A stretch of DNA of 64,000 bases from JAWKOK01 sp963765875 (GCA_963765875.1 CAVXYK010000015.1:62001-126000), one strand, 5' to 3'; shown: positions 8,904 to 18,830, counted from the first letter of the stretch. The notes: generated from the letters alone by a model not told the origin. Numbers and translations: made by a program.

Positions 8904-9755
8904 ATGGAGTTTGGTCGAGAAGAACTTGAGATCGTCATCGAAATTGCAGAACAGGGTGGGCAACTGGTCAGCCGTATGCAGCGCGAGGGGATCAGATCGA
9001 TCACGGGGAAATCCAACGAGATCGACCTGGTCACCGAAGCCGATGTGGCCAATGAGGCCTTCATTCGTCAGGCGCTGGCCGAACACTTCCCGACCATCGA
9101 CTTCTGGGGCGAGGAGAGCAACAGCCGGCCCGACTCAGAGGCATACTGGGTCGTCGACCCCATCGACGGCACCGTCAACTACGCCAACGGCATCCCCTAT
9201 TACGCCGTCAACATCGGCCTACAGCAGGGCGAAGAGATGGTCCTGGCCGTGACGGTCGAACTGCCGCTGGGCCGGGTCTACTGGGCGCGCAAAGGTGAAG
9301 GCGCTTACATGCGCGAGACTGACGGGCAAGTACGCCGCATGCACGTCAATGAAGTTCACGTCATGCGTCAAGCCATCCTATCCACCGGCGTTCCCTATAC
9401 CCGAGCCGAGAATCCCGACAACAACAGCGTCGAGATTGCCCACTTCATCCCGCTCTGTTCCGGCATCCGGCGCATGGGATCCTGCGCCATCGATCTGGCG
9501 CAGGTGGCCAGCGGCGCCTTCGCCGTTCACTGGGAGCGCGATCTCAATGCCTGGGACATCGCCCCGGGGGCGCTGATGGTTCGCGAGGCCGGAGGCATCA
9601 TCACAGACTACGACGGCAACCCGTGGACGCCGGCCCAGCGCGACTTCGTGGCCAGCAACGGACAGCCCGACCTGCACCAAGCCATGCTCAATGGGATTCA
9701 TGCAGCGCGACTGAACCTGCACAAGGCCACTGTGATTGGCGAACCACTCGAGTAG
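8904..9755 (+). CDS. suhB: Inositol monophosphatase family protein
   Basis: 283 aa from ATG 8904, chosen because GAGG lies about 9 nt upstream and the protein then begins at the family's first helix; the frame is open further 5' without homology. Motifs of the Mg-dependent, Li-sensitive phosphatase fold are all present: FWGEES (metal Glu), WVVDPIDGTVNY (Asp-Pro-Ile-Asp-Gly-Thr) and WDIAPGALMVREAGG (third metal Asp). It should dephosphorylate inositol-1-phosphate or a related small sugar phosphate, or the bisphosphate class. It is a single gene. Confidence 0.9.
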   Translation: MEFGREELEIVIEIAEQGGQLVSRMQREGIRSITGKSNEIDLVTEADVANEAFIRQALAEHFPTIDFWGEESNSRPDSEAYWVVDPIDGTVNYANGIPYYAVNIGLQQGEEMVLAVTVELPLGRVYWARKGEGAYMRETDGQVRRMHVNEVHVMRQAILSTGVPYTRAENPDNNSVEIAHFIPLCSGIRRMGSCAIDLAQVASGAFAVHWERDLNAWDIAPGALMVREAGGIITDYDGNPWTPAQRDFVASNGQPDLHQAMLNGIHAARLNLHKATVIGEPLE

Positions 9756-9885
9756 GGTGTGGGGGTGACAGCAGAATTGGCAAGAGAAGGGGCATGAGGT
9801 CGGCGGCGGAACCGGATCGCTAATGTGGCAGACTGTCACTTTGGCCAATTTTCCGCCCACATCCTTGGTGGATCAGAAGTCTGTT

Positions 9886-10107
9886 TTAGGCTATCAATAT
9901 CTTTTCCGCGGCTTTGGGTAAGTCAATGGCGGCAAACAGGGACTCCAGGTAGAGGTAGCCATCCGATTCGGACGTGTCTTCATCGATGATGCGTATCATT
10001 CCTGGCACGTCGTCGTGTTCGTCCGGCAGCACGCGATACACTTTGCCAACGATAAGGCTGGCCGGGTTGCTCTCGTTGTTCAGGCAAATTACAAACTTGT
10101 TGCTCAT
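9886..10107 (-). CDS. Small conserved hypothetical protein, second gene of a pair
   Basis: 73 aa, beginning MSNKFVICLNNESNPASL and continuing VGKVYRVLPDEHDD. It has the form of a small all-beta protein and closely resembles short bacterial hypotheticals of the same opening. No enzyme motif is visible. Its ATG overlaps the stop of the gene at 10104-10340 by 4 bp (ATGA), so the two are translationally coupled. Confidence 0.75.
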   Translation of the reverse strand: MSNKFVICLNNESNPASLIVGKVYRVLPDEHDDVPGMIRIIDEDTSESDGYLYLESLFAAIDLPKAAEKILIA

Positions 10108-10340
10108 TTGAGTATTCTCTTGATCTTGATATCCCTACGGCCGATCCCGTGTGTTTCAAACCAGTGAAGTTCCGCATCATGAACCGTACCGTCTGCAAAT
10201 TGAATGGTTGCACTACCTTTCAGTTTTCGCCAGCGACCTCGTCCATACGCACGGATCAGGTGACGTCGAATATGCACACCTGGTCCTATTGCAATCGTTT
10301 CGACGTCTGTAATAACGCCAAGAATTCTGAACTCGTTCAC
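10104..10340 (-). CDS. Small basic hypothetical protein, first gene of a pair
   Basis: 78 aa, rich in Arg and Lys, with segments RILGVITDVETIAIG, RGRWRKLKGSATIQF and AELHWFETHGIGRRDIKIKR. The pattern of short strands and basic residues suggests a small beta protein; I recognise no family. The 4-bp overlap with the next gene and good coding character on the same strand support that both are real. Confidence 0.65.
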   Translation of the reverse strand: MNEFRILGVITDVETIAIGPGVHIRRHLIRAYGRGRWRKLKGSATIQFADGTVHDAELHWFETHGIGRRDIKIKRILK

Positions 10341-10757
10341 GGGGGATAATCACCTTTGGCTATCGGGTTAATGACTTATTCTATCATCGCTTTTTCAGCC
10401 GATCAACCATTATTTTTAGCCTGGATACATCTTCCCGATCAAACCCGTTTCACCTCTCACCGTCGCCGAGCAGACAGCAGGTCGTTTGCCGACTGGAATC
10501 GCTGCGTGCCCTTCTTCATTCGGCTGCGCGAATATTACGTCGTCTATATGAATCTGGTGAGCGGAGTAGCAGCGAAAACACCGCGATCCTTTCTATCCCC
10601 TTGCTATGCTGATATACTGAGCCAGCATCCATGAGGGCAACTTTTTCTTGCCCCCCGCACACGATTCCATGCAGGTGGCCTGAGACAGGTTGACGCTGGC
10701 ACTACTCCTTTTGCGCTCTCTGAGCCTCTGCGAAACACAGCATAAAGGAGCTTTCCC
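10341..10757. other. Intergenic region, no gene recognised
   Basis: About 420 bp between two divergent transcription units. Short open frames exist but have no ribosome site or recognisable product. The last 20 bp hold the strong AAAGGAG ribosome site of the phosphohexomutase. I see no clear promoter or hairpin. Confidence 0.4.
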
Positions 10758-12215
10758 ATGGACGATATCAAGTTCGGCACCGACGGCTGGCGCGCACGCA
10801 TTGCCGACGCCTATACCTTTGCCAACGTCCGTCGTTGCACCCAAGGTTACGCCGATTTCCTCAAGGCTCACGGCAGATCAGGCAACATTGTCGTCGGCCA
10901 TGATCGACGCTTCCTGGCCGAAAAGTTTGCGGCCACCGCCGCAGAAGTACTGGCAGGCAACGGCTTTAGAGTCTTCCTCACGGACACAGCCACGCCCACG
11001 CCCGTCATCTCCTTTAGCGTCGGCGCGCTGAACGCAGTGGCGGCCGTCAACATCACCGCCAGCCACAACCCACCGGAAGATTGCGGGTTCAAAGTACGCG
11101 ACGAATTCGGCGGCGCGGTCGATCCGGCGGGGCTAAAAGAGATCGAGTCACTGATACCGGCAGTCGATGACGCAGCCGCGATTCGCAGCATATCCCTGAG
11201 CGAGGCGCTGGCCGACGATTCCATCGAGTATTTTGACGCCAAGCCGGCCTACATGAAACGCGTCGCCGAGTTGATCGACGTTCAACCCATCAAGGATGCC
11301 GGCCTCAAGGTCGTCGTCGACAACATGTGGGGCAACGGCTCGGGCTGGCTGACCGAGATCGTGGGCGGCGGCAAGACTGAATTGATCGAAGTCCACGCCG
11401 AGCGCAACCCCATCTTTCCAGAGATGCAACGGCCTGAACCGATCCCGCCCAATGTCGATGCGGGGCTGGCCGTGGGGCGGGCGTTGGGTGCAGACTGTGT
11501 CTGTATCATGGACGGTGACGCCGATCGCTGCGGCCTGGGCGATGAGAACGGCGAGTTTGTTGACCAACTGCGCGTCTTCGGTCTGCTGGCCTACTATCTG
11601 CTCGAAGTGCGCGGCGAGCGCGGCACCATCGTCAAAACGTTGAGTACCACCACCATGCTTGACAAACTGGGCAAGCTCTACGATGTGCCGGTTGTCAATA
11701 CAGGCGTTGGTTTCAAATATGTGGCTCCGGCTATGATGGAGCACAACGCTTTGATCGGCGGCGAAGAGAGCGGCGGCTACGCCTTCCAGAACCATGTGCC
11801 CGAACGTGACGGCATCATTGCCAACCTCTATCTGCTCGACCTCATGGTACGCACCGGCAAGAAGCCGACCGAACTACTACAACTGCTGTTCGACAAGGTC
11901 GGCGGCCACTACTACGACCGCATCGATACACGCCTCAGCGGCAATGAGATGAAGGAGAACGCCAAGGCCCGACTCGACGCATTGAGCGTCACTGACAACC
12001 TTACGCTGGGCGGACACGATGTCGTCGACCTGGTGACCATCGACGGCTACAAGTTTGTCATGGACGACGGCGGCTGGCTGTTGGTCCGCTTCTCCGGCAC
12101 CGAGCCGCTAATCCGCGTCTACACCGAGACGACCGACGAGGCTGCGGTGCAGGACATTCTGAATGATGGTGTTGCGCTGGCCGGCATTGTAGCCAAAACC
12201 GATGGCGCGACTTGA
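10758..12215 (+). CDS. Phosphoglucomutase/phosphomannomutase family protein
   Basis: 485 aa. All four alpha-D-phosphohexomutase signatures are present: TASHNPP with phospho-Ser at about residue 102, the metal loop DGDADRC, the sugar-recognition loop GEESGGYAF, and the phosphate-binding loop RFSGTEPLIRVY near the C-terminus. It interconverts hexose 1- and 6-phosphates and supplies precursors for cell envelope sugars. The ribosome site AAAGGAG is optimally placed. It heads a run of same-strand genes (tatD, polyprenyl synthase, glycosyltransferase) that fits polyprenyl-linked glycan synthesis, though gaps of about 170 bp separate the first two. Confidence 0.95.
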   Translation: MDDIKFGTDGWRARIADAYTFANVRRCTQGYADFLKAHGRSGNIVVGHDRRFLAEKFAATAAEVLAGNGFRVFLTDTATPTPVISFSVGALNAVAAVNITASHNPPEDCGFKVRDEFGGAVDPAGLKEIESLIPAVDDAAAIRSISLSEALADDSIEYFDAKPAYMKRVAELIDVQPIKDAGLKVVVDNMWGNGSGWLTEIVGGGKTELIEVHAERNPIFPEMQRPEPIPPNVDAGLAVGRALGADCVCIMDGDADRCGLGDENGEFVDQLRVFGLLAYYLLEVRGERGTIVKTLSTTTMLDKLGKLYDVPVVNTGVGFKYVAPAMMEHNALIGGEESGGYAFQNHVPERDGIIANLYLLDLMVRTGKKPTELLQLLFDKVGGHYYDRIDTRLSGNEMKENAKARLDALSVTDNLTLGGHDVVDLVTIDGYKFVMDDGGWLLVRFSGTEPLIRVYTETTDEAAVQDILNDGVALAGIVAKTDGAT

Positions 12216-12384
12216 TTGTAGAGAACGGCAGTGGAAGATTGAAGGGCTCAAGTTTGAGTTTCCTTGCACGCGTTATCTTAGCGCCAATCTGCAATCCAAA
12301 GTACGGTCTTCACTTCTCCCCTGTGATAAAATGAACAAACTGATTCTGAGAGAAGACTGGATGTTTGTGGAGTGGATTTAGGCG

Positions 12385-13284
12385 ATGTCAGGCCCTGTGA
12401 TGAGACCGACGCTTGTTGATAGTCACTGCCATTTGGATGTGGAGCAGTTCGATTCTGATCGGGATGCAGTGCTTGCGCGGGCTCAGGCGGCAGGTGTAGG
12501 CTTGATCGTCGTGCCGGGCATCCAGTTGGAGACCATGCACCAGCCACTTGCCTTGGCCGATGCGGCCTCCAGCGTCTATGCAGCGGTCGGCGTGCATCCC
12601 ACAAGTTGCCAGAGTTTTGACCAGGCCAGTCTCATGAAATTGCGTGCGTTGGCCCAGCATCCAAAAGTGGTCGCCATCGGCGAAATCGGGCTGGACTACC
12701 ACTGGGATACAGTGGAACCCGACCAACAACGCTTGGCGCTGGAGGCTCAACTCACGTTGGCCGCTGAACTTGGATTGCCGGTAATCATACACAGCCGCGA
12801 TTCCAACGAGGATGTGGCTGCCATCTTGGGAGCCTGGGCGAATTCCGATACGGTCCGTCAATCACCGCTGAATGATCGACCGTTCAAAGGCGTGCTCCAT
12901 GCTTTCAGTGGTGACCTGGCTCTGGCCCAAGAAGCCTACAGCTGGGGCTTCGCTTTGAGCCTGGGCGGTCCGGTCACGTACAGGAACGCACGCAAGCTGC
13001 ATGACCTTGTCCCGGAGTTACGTCTCGACGCTCTAATGCTCGAGACCGACGCCCCCTATCTGACGCCTCATCCTTATCGAGGCAAGCGCAATGAACCGGC
13101 TCACATTTCATTGATCTGCCAAGCGATTGCCCGGCTTCGCGATCAGTCGCCGGATGAAGTTGCTTCGGAGACCACGAATACTGCACTACGCTTTTTTGGG
13201 TTGGAGAATGACTATCATTACCGCAAACAACCAAGTGTTGGACAATCACTTGCCGCTCAAGGTCGACATGCGACCGCAGACTGA
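12385..13284 (+). CDS. tatD: TatD family metal-dependent DNase
   Basis: 299 aa with the TIM-barrel metallohydrolase motifs in order: VDSHCHLD (two His ligands), GEIGLDYHWD (Glu ligand), VIIHSRDSNED, VLHAFSGD and ETDAPYLTPHP (Asp ligand). The family removes damaged 3' ends and acts as 3'-5' exonuclease or endonuclease. ATG 12385 or ATG 12400 could start the protein; the core begins at residue 9. Its 3' end overlaps the next gene, and the C-terminal about 20 residues after GLENDY are not conserved-looking. Confidence 0.93.
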   Translation: MSGPVMRPTLVDSHCHLDVEQFDSDRDAVLARAQAAGVGLIVVPGIQLETMHQPLALADAASSVYAAVGVHPTSCQSFDQASLMKLRALAQHPKVVAIGEIGLDYHWDTVEPDQQRLALEAQLTLAAELGLPVIIHSRDSNEDVAAILGAWANSDTVRQSPLNDRPFKGVLHAFSGDLALAQEAYSWGFALSLGGPVTYRNARKLHDLVPELRLDALMLETDAPYLTPHPYRGKRNEPAHISLICQAIARLRDQSPDEVASETTNTALRFFGLENDYHYRKQPSVGQSLAAQGRHATAD

Positions 13285-14359
13285 CGACGGGGCAATAGTC
13301 GCCCCAGCGCTGCTTCAGGCTACGCCGCGAAGCGATGTGCGTCAGCTGTTGGCCCCTGTCCAAGGGGGGCTGAAAGGGGTGGAGGCCAAGCTAAAGGGTG
13401 TTGACTCAGCACTCTTCGACCCGCTGGCCACGGCCTTTGTCGATCTCATCGGCAGCGGCGGCAAGCGGCTGCGTCCCGCCCTTGCGCTGCTTGCCTATGG
13501 GCTCAAGTCACCACAGAATGGGTCGGGCCAGAATGAGTCAGCAGATTCGTATGCCCGGGTTATCTCTCTGGCTGCGTCTGTGGAGATGCTGCACACTGCC
13601 ACGTTGGTGCATGACGACGTCATCGACGACGCACTGCTGCGCCGCGGTGCGCCGACGCTCAATGCCAGTTGGACCAAGGGTGCAACGGTGCTGGCGGGCA
13701 ATTTCATGTTTGGTCGAGCCGCCTACTTTTCTTCTGAAACCGGCGACATGCGTGTGATCGATATCTTCAGCGACACGTTGCAGGTCATCGTCAATGGAGA
13801 GTTGCGTCAGCTCTTCGCCCGCTTCGACTATGTTCAGGACAAAGAAGAATACTATCAACGCATCTATGCCAAGACTGCCAGCCTCTTTTGCGCGGGGACG
13901 GAGGGAGCCGCAATCCTTGCAGGAATGACTGAGCCTCAGATCTCGCAACTTCGCGAGTTCGGCTACAACCTGGGTATGGCGTTCCAAATTGTCGATGACA
14001 TCCTCGACTTCACCAGCGATGACAATACATTGGGCAAGCCGGCCGGCAGCGACTTACGCCAGGGCACATTGACACTTCCCTTCTTCCACTATATACAATC
14101 TCAAACGAAGCCGGAAGCGTTGCTGGATGAACTAGAGGAGACCTATTCACAGGCAACCATGAACGGTTCAGAAATCTGGGACGAGACGATTCAGCGAACG
14201 GTCCAGAATCTGCGCGACAGTCAGGCCATTGAAAATGCCCGCCAAGAGGCGGTTGATTTCGTGGACCTGGCACGAACAAACCTCGCTCCGTTTCCTGAAA
14301 GCGAGTTCAAGGCATCCATGCTGGGACTCTGCGACTTCGTGGTTGATCGCACCTTCTAG
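13268..14359 (+). CDS. Polyprenyl diphosphate synthase (trans-prenyltransferase)
   Basis: 363 aa from ATG 13268 (AAGG just upstream); ATG 13208 is possible and gives a longer overlap with tatD. It has GGKRLRPALALL, the first Asp-rich motif in LVHDDVIDDALLRRG and the second as QIVDDILDF, with GKPAGSDLRQGTLTLP after it. These bind Mg-diphosphate during chain elongation from IPP. The length and motif set fit octaprenyl/heptaprenyl or solanesyl-type synthases that make quinone side chains or carrier lipids. The exact chain length cannot be read from sequence by eye. Confidence 0.93.
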   Translation: MRPQTDDGAIVAPALLQATPRSDVRQLLAPVQGGLKGVEAKLKGVDSALFDPLATAFVDLIGSGGKRLRPALALLAYGLKSPQNGSGQNESADSYARVISLAASVEMLHTATLVHDDVIDDALLRRGAPTLNASWTKGATVLAGNFMFGRAAYFSSETGDMRVIDIFSDTLQVIVNGELRQLFARFDYVQDKEEYYQRIYAKTASLFCAGTEGAAILAGMTEPQISQLREFGYNLGMAFQIVDDILDFTSDDNTLGKPAGSDLRQGTLTLPFFHYIQSQTKPEALLDELEETYSQATMNGSEIWDETIQRTVQNLRDSQAIENARQEAVDFVDLARTNLAPFPESEFKASMLGLCDFVVDRTF

Positions 14360-14370
14360 CAGGCCACACC

Positions 14371-15427
14371 ATGTCCTCAACCGATCTCTCTTCCACATCA
14401 GATCCCAGCTGTGATCTTTCGATTGTCATCGTCCACTGGAATGTGGTCGATCTGCTTGTCGCCTGTTTGCAGTCGATTGAAGCGGCAACCCGGAATCCAG
14501 ACCCTACTACCACCGCCCGCTCATTCGGGTCTCCAGATCAAGTAAAAACCGTCGAAGTCATTGTGGTTGACAGCGCCAGCTCTGATGACGTGGCAACGCA
14601 GGTCTCTACACGGTTTCCCTGGGTTCATCTGATTGTCAGCAAGACCAATCTCGGCTTCACGGTCGGCAACAACCTCGGCTATGCCGCCAGTAACGGGCGC
14701 TTCGTCTTTTTCCTCAATCCTGACACTGAGATTGTGAAAGATGAAACCGGTGGCGACAGCCTGTGGACGCTCTACGCTGCCGTTCGCGACGACGAGACCG
14801 TTGGTATTGCCGGCCCTCAACTGCGCTATGCAGACGGAACGTTGCAGTCCAGCAGACGACGCTTTCCTACACGGCTCACCGGCTTTTTCGAGAGCACTTG
14901 GCTGGGTGCTGCGCTCCCGATCAATCCCTGGTCAAAACGGCTGCACATGGATGACCAGCAGATTGACACTAGCCATGATGTCGATCTGGATCGTGGGTGC
15001 AGCCATGTTGGCGCGACGTCAAGCACTGGAACAGGTACGCATGTCCGAATATACCGGCCCGTTCGACGAAGGCTTCTTCATGTACAGCGAGGAATCCGAC
15101 CTCTGCCTGCGGATCAAATCAGCCGGCTGGCGTGTACTTTATGTTTATGAATCTACGATCATCCACTACGAAGGGCGCAGCAGCGAACAAGTTGTTGCTG
15201 CGCGCCACATTCGCTTCAACACCTCGAAGGTTCGCTACTATCGCAAGCACTTCGGTCCGGGCTGGGCTGAGGCGCTGCGCCGCTATCTGCTGCTTGAGTT
15301 CCGCGTGCAGATCTGGCTCGAAGGGACCAAGCGACTGCTTGGCAGCAAGCCGGAACTGCGCAGCGAGCGGATCGACGCCTACAAACAGGTTTTGGCGAGT
15401 GGGTTGCGCTCCGGAGATTCGGGCTAG
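14371..15427 (+). pseudogene. Family 2 glycosyltransferase interrupted by a +1 frameshift
   Basis: The 5' part (from ATG 14371, 11 bp after the previous stop) encodes a GT-A fold: LSIVIVHWNVVDLL, VDSASSDD, a nucleotide-binding TNLGFTVGNNLG and the metal motif FFLNPDTEI. It reads to SHDVD and then leaves frame; the rest (WIVGAAMLARR, FDEGFFMYSEESDLCLR, GWRVLYV) continues in the next frame to the stop at 15427. The joint is one extra base at about 14986 (GTCGATCTGG; expected VDW). Together the parts form a complete rhamnosyltransferase-like protein of about 350 aa. Either a sequencing error or a young pseudogene. Confidence 0.88.
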
Positions 15428-15481
15428 ATTGACTTTTTGCTCGACAATCGCTTGATCGATACGCTATAATCAGTCTACTGA

Positions 15482-15645
15482 TGACGCTACTGCAAAAACG
15501 GAAATTTGTCACAGATAGCCACAGATAAGGAGCTGATTTTCACAGATGTTTACCAGTTGTCCAGAGTAATCCCGGTATCATCTCTGTTTTAGCCTTTTCT
15601 ATCCGTGTAAATCTGTGGCGAAAAAGGTTTTTTGCAATAGCGTCA
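15482..15645. repeat. TIR hairpin element (TGACnC-CTGCAAAAA family), copy A
   Basis: Terminal inverted repeats TGACGCTACTGCAAAAA and its near-complement at the right end enclose 130 bp of pseudo-palindromic sequence built from CACAGAT/ATCTGTG words. The interior is nearly the same as the copy at 41661-41822. No coding capacity; MITE-like. Confidence 0.85.
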
Positions 15646-15684
15646 CTGATGGCCCCGAATCGCTAGTGAGAGCTGAGGTGTGAT

Positions 15685-16386
15685 ATGGCAATCGCCGTTG
15701 ACAAAATCAAACTTCGAGAATCTAGAGAAACTGCACCCCTACAAGCTGGTGACAGGCTGTCGCGTACCGAGTTTGAACGCCTTTACGCAGCGATGCCTGA
15801 TGTCAAGAAAGCCGAGTTAGTTGAAGGAATCGTATATATGCCATCCCCCACACATTACGAAAAACACGGACGACCACACAGTAGCCTGATTACCTGGCTG
15901 GGTTACTATAGTGCGCACACGCCCGGCACAACGGTGGGCGACAACGTAACGGTTCGTTTCGATCATGAAAACGAAGTCCAGCCCGATGCGTTGTTGCGTA
16001 TCGATTCAGATTCGGGCGGAAGAAGCTCTGTTTCAGATGACGACTATCTCGAAGGCCCACCGGAACTGATTGTCGAGATTGCGGCCAGTAGCGTCAGCTA
16101 TGACATGAACCAAAAACGGCGGGTCTATGCGCGCACCGGCGTGCCCGAATATATTGTCTTGCTCACATACGAGCAGCGCGTGGTCTGGTTTGTGTTGCGG
16201 GAGGGAATTTACGAAGAGATAGAACCTGACGCCCAGGGCATACTGCGCAGCGAAATCTTTCCTGGGCTGTGGCTTGACAGCGCAGCACTCCTTGACGCAG
16301 ATCTATCTCGGGTGTTGGCAATCTTGCAGCAGGGAATCGATTCCGACGAACATGCTGCGTACGTAGACCAGCTTCAACAAGGGTGA
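15685..16386 (+). CDS. Uma2 family (DUF820) restriction-endonuclease-fold protein
   Basis: 233 aa. Contains the Uma2 pattern: ELVEGIVYMPSP (conserved Glu), PHSSLITWLGYY, TVGDNVTVRFD, QPDALLRID (catalytic Asp), PPELIVEIAASSVSYDMNQKRRVYARTGVPEY (Glu-x-Ala and Lys/Arg of the PD-(D/E)XK core), then a beta-rich tail. The family is abundant in Cyanobacteria and Chloroflexota and its targets are unknown. It stands alone, 40 bp after a TIR element, with a palindromic region behind it. Confidence 0.92.
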   Translation: MAIAVDKIKLRESRETAPLQAGDRLSRTEFERLYAAMPDVKKAELVEGIVYMPSPTHYEKHGRPHSSLITWLGYYSAHTPGTTVGDNVTVRFDHENEVQPDALLRIDSDSGGRSSVSDDDYLEGPPELIVEIAASSVSYDMNQKRRVYARTGVPEYIVLLTYEQRVVWFVLREGIYEEIEPDAQGILRSEIFPGLWLDSAALLDADLSRVLAILQQGIDSDEHAAYVDQLQQG

Positions 16387-16409
16387 GCGCAGGAGAAGTC
16401 AGGATCAGG

Positions 16410-16680
16410 GTGACAGTCACTGGCGGACCGGGATTCCCTGGTTCGAATTACATTCTGCCACTGACTGTCACGCTGAGTACCCGACGAAGTGCAGCGTCTT
16501 GAAAACTGAAAGAAACAAGATGCGCTCAAGCGTACCCTGGTCATTCTGAGTGGGTCACCGTAAACAGATCGGTCACCAAGACAGATTAGCGAAGAATCTG
16601 TACGACGCTGTCCAGACCCTTCGTTAGCCTCTCAGGGGATCCGATCCACTGACAATTTCCCACTCAGGGTGACAGTCCAT
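16410..16680. repeat. Palindromic non-coding region
   Basis: GTGACAGTCACTGGC (16410-16424) and its complement at 16457-16471 form a 15-bp stem with one mismatch. TCATTCTGAGTGGG (about 16541) and CCCACTCAGGGTGACAG (about 16662) form a second, longer-range pair. It resembles the TGTCATnCTGAGnG dispersed sequences also seen at 56899-57266. No gene seen. Confidence 0.55.
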
Positions 16681-16724
16681 CTCTTGCCGCAATTGGGCTT
16701 GTTTCTTTGAAACTATTTGGCACA

Positions 16725-18797
16725 CTAACCAGACAATTCACCCGTCAACAGGGCCGACAATTCCTCCGGCGTGTTGACCGGGAGCTTACAGGCAAAGTTT
16801 TCACAGACATAGGCGGCCGGCTTGCCGTCGACCAACGTGCGATCTGCCAGAAGCGGCAGATCGCTTTTTTCGTCCGGTCGCTTCAATGCCACCACAGTAT
16901 GGGGAAGATAGCGCTTGCGCGCCTGGCGCAACAGCGCTTGGGTGGCTTCATCATCGGGATCACCGACGATGGCGATCTCCTGGCTGGGGGCCAACAGCGT
17001 GTCCAACGCGCCCAAGAGGCGGCCAAAGCCCGTCGGCTGTTGTCCCAGCGCATCCTTCATGAGCAGCAGAATGCGAGAAGCCTCGTCACGGTACTCATGA
17101 CGGTCGACCAAGACACTGAGCCGAAGCAACGCCTCGGCTGCCATCGAGTTGCCGCTGGGGATGGCATTGTCGACAAAATCCTTGCGCCGAACAACCAGCT
17201 GCTCATGATCGACGCCAGTCTGATAGAAGCCCCCGCGTTCGGCGTCATGGAATTGCTCGAACATGATGCCGGTCAGCCGGCTGGCCTCACCCAGCCAGCG
17301 AAGCTCGAAGGTGGCTTCGTAGAGCGCAATCAGCGCCCGAATAAAGGCGGCGTAGTCTTCCAGATAGGCGTTGAAGCGGGCGCGCCCGTCTTTGTGGCTG
17401 CGGAAGAGCCGCCCATCGCCTTGGCTCATGTTGGTCAGGACAAAGTCGGCTGCAGCGCGGGCAGCGTCGAGTGCATCCTCGCGCTCCAGCACCGATCCGC
17501 AATCGGCCAGGGCGTGGATCATCAGGCCGTTCCACTCGGTCAGGATCTTTTCGTCACGCTCCGGTTTGATGCGCTTTTCGCGTTCGGCGAAGAGCGCCAA
17601 ACGGCTAATCGAGAGTGATTGTTCGACATCGGTTCGGCTCAGGTCAAACCGTTCGGCCACATCTTGTGGCGTTTTGACGATATTGAGAATGTTGCTGCCC
17701 TCGAAGTTGCCTCGCTCGGACACGTCATAGTAGTCCTCAAAGACCGCAGCCATTTGAGGGCCAAGGACAGTCTGGATTTCCGCCGGCTTCCACAGGAAGA
17801 ACTTGCCCTCTTCACCCTCACTGTCTGCATCCTGGGTGCTGTAGAAGCCGCCATCAGGCGAGGTCATCTCGCGCAAGACATAGTCGATGGTCTCTTCAAC
17901 CACGCGTCGATAGATAGGCCTACCAGTGATGCGCCAGGCGTTGAGGTTGCTACGCAACAGTTGGGCATTGTCGTAAAGCATCTTTTCGAAATGGGGGGCC
18001 AACCAGTAGGCGTCAACGCTGTAGCGGTGGAAACCGCCGCCGAGCTGATCGTAGATGCCGCCATTGGCCATCTTGAAGAGCGTCAGTTCGGCCAGATAGA
18101 GCGCCTCTTCATCGCCTGTGCGCGCAAACTGACCCATGGCAAAGTCGAGCGTCATGGGCTGAGGGAACTTAGGTTGGCTACCGAAGCCGCCATTCTCCTC
18201 ATCGAAGTTTTCCTTCAACGTGGCGACTGCCTCATCAAGGGTCTCAGGGCCCAGATCCGACTGTTCGCTGGCCATGACCGATGTGCGATTCAGCATGTCG
18301 GTCAGGCGAGATGCCTGTTCGGCAACCTTCTCGTGATCGCGTTGATAGGTGGCGGCAATGGATTGCAGCACCTGTGAAAAGCCAGGCATACCGTAGCGCG
18401 GCTCGGGCGGATAGTAGGTGCCGCCATAGAAGGGCTGTCCGTCCGGCGTGAGGAAAACGCTCATCGGCCAGCCGCCCTGGCCCGTCAAAGCCTGGACTGC
18501 ATCCATGTAGATGGAGTCCAGATCAGGGCGCTCCTCGCGATCGACTTTGATGTTGACGAACAGCTCGTTCATCAGCGCGGCCGTGGCCTCGTTCTCAAAG
18601 CTCTCGCGTTCCATGACATGGCACCAGTGGCAGGCGCTGTAGCCGATGCTCAAAAAGATGGGCTTATCCTCGTCACGGGCCCTGGCCAATGCCTCCTCGC
18701 CCCATGGATACCAGTCCACCGGGTTGTGGGCATGTTGGAGCAGATAGGGGGAGGTCTCGTCGGCGAGACGGTTCGTGAAGCTGTGATTGTCTGTCAT
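16725..18797 (-). CDS. DUF255 thioredoxin-domain protein (YyaL/SPATA20 family)
   Basis: 690 aa from ATG 18797 (MTDNHSFTNRLADETSPYLL); upstream in-frame residues are not family-like. N-terminal thioredoxin-like domain with YSACHWCHVMERESF and REERPDLD, then an (alpha/alpha)6-barrel, glycosidase-like body with GGFGSQPKFPQP, GGIYDQLGGGFHRYSVD and HFEKMLYDNAQL. The family's biochemical role is not settled; the fold suggests a redox domain joined to a sugar epimerase-like barrel. Length is normal for the family. It is transcribed alone, towards the Uma2 gene. Confidence 0.93.
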   Translation of the reverse strand: MTDNHSFTNRLADETSPYLLQHAHNPVDWYPWGEEALARARDEDKPIFLSIGYSACHWCHVMERESFENEATAALMNELFVNIKVDREERPDLDSIYMDAVQALTGQGGWPMSVFLTPDGQPFYGGTYYPPEPRYGMPGFSQVLQSIAATYQRDHEKVAEQASRLTDMLNRTSVMASEQSDLGPETLDEAVATLKENFDEENGGFGSQPKFPQPMTLDFAMGQFARTGDEEALYLAELTLFKMANGGIYDQLGGGFHRYSVDAYWLAPHFEKMLYDNAQLLRSNLNAWRITGRPIYRRVVEETIDYVLREMTSPDGGFYSTQDADSEGEEGKFFLWKPAEIQTVLGPQMAAVFEDYYDVSERGNFEGSNILNIVKTPQDVAERFDLSRTDVEQSLSISRLALFAEREKRIKPERDEKILTEWNGLMIHALADCGSVLEREDALDAARAAADFVLTNMSQGDGRLFRSHKDGRARFNAYLEDYAAFIRALIALYEATFELRWLGEASRLTGIMFEQFHDAERGGFYQTGVDHEQLVVRRKDFVDNAIPSGNSMAAEALLRLSVLVDRHEYRDEASRILLLMKDALGQQPTGFGRLLGALDTLLAPSQEIAIVGDPDDEATQALLRQARKRYLPHTVVALKRPDEKSDLPLLADRTLVDGKPAAYVCENFACKLPVNTPEELSALLTGELSG

Positions 18798-18830
18798 CGT
18801 AAGTGTAGGCCGATCTGGTTTGATTGGTGA

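Noticed and set aside
10356..10634. 92-codon plus-strand frame in the gap before the phosphohexomutase
   Set aside because: No ribosome site, unlikely composition and no similarity to a protein family.
14371..15427. Programmed frameshift in the glycosyltransferase gene
   Set aside because: No slippery heptamer, stop-codon context or downstream structure is seen at 14986; error or pseudogene is simpler.
16707..18377. Two long plus-strand frames opposite the DUF255 gene
   Set aside because: Both lie within a complete conserved gene on the other strand and show no motifs.
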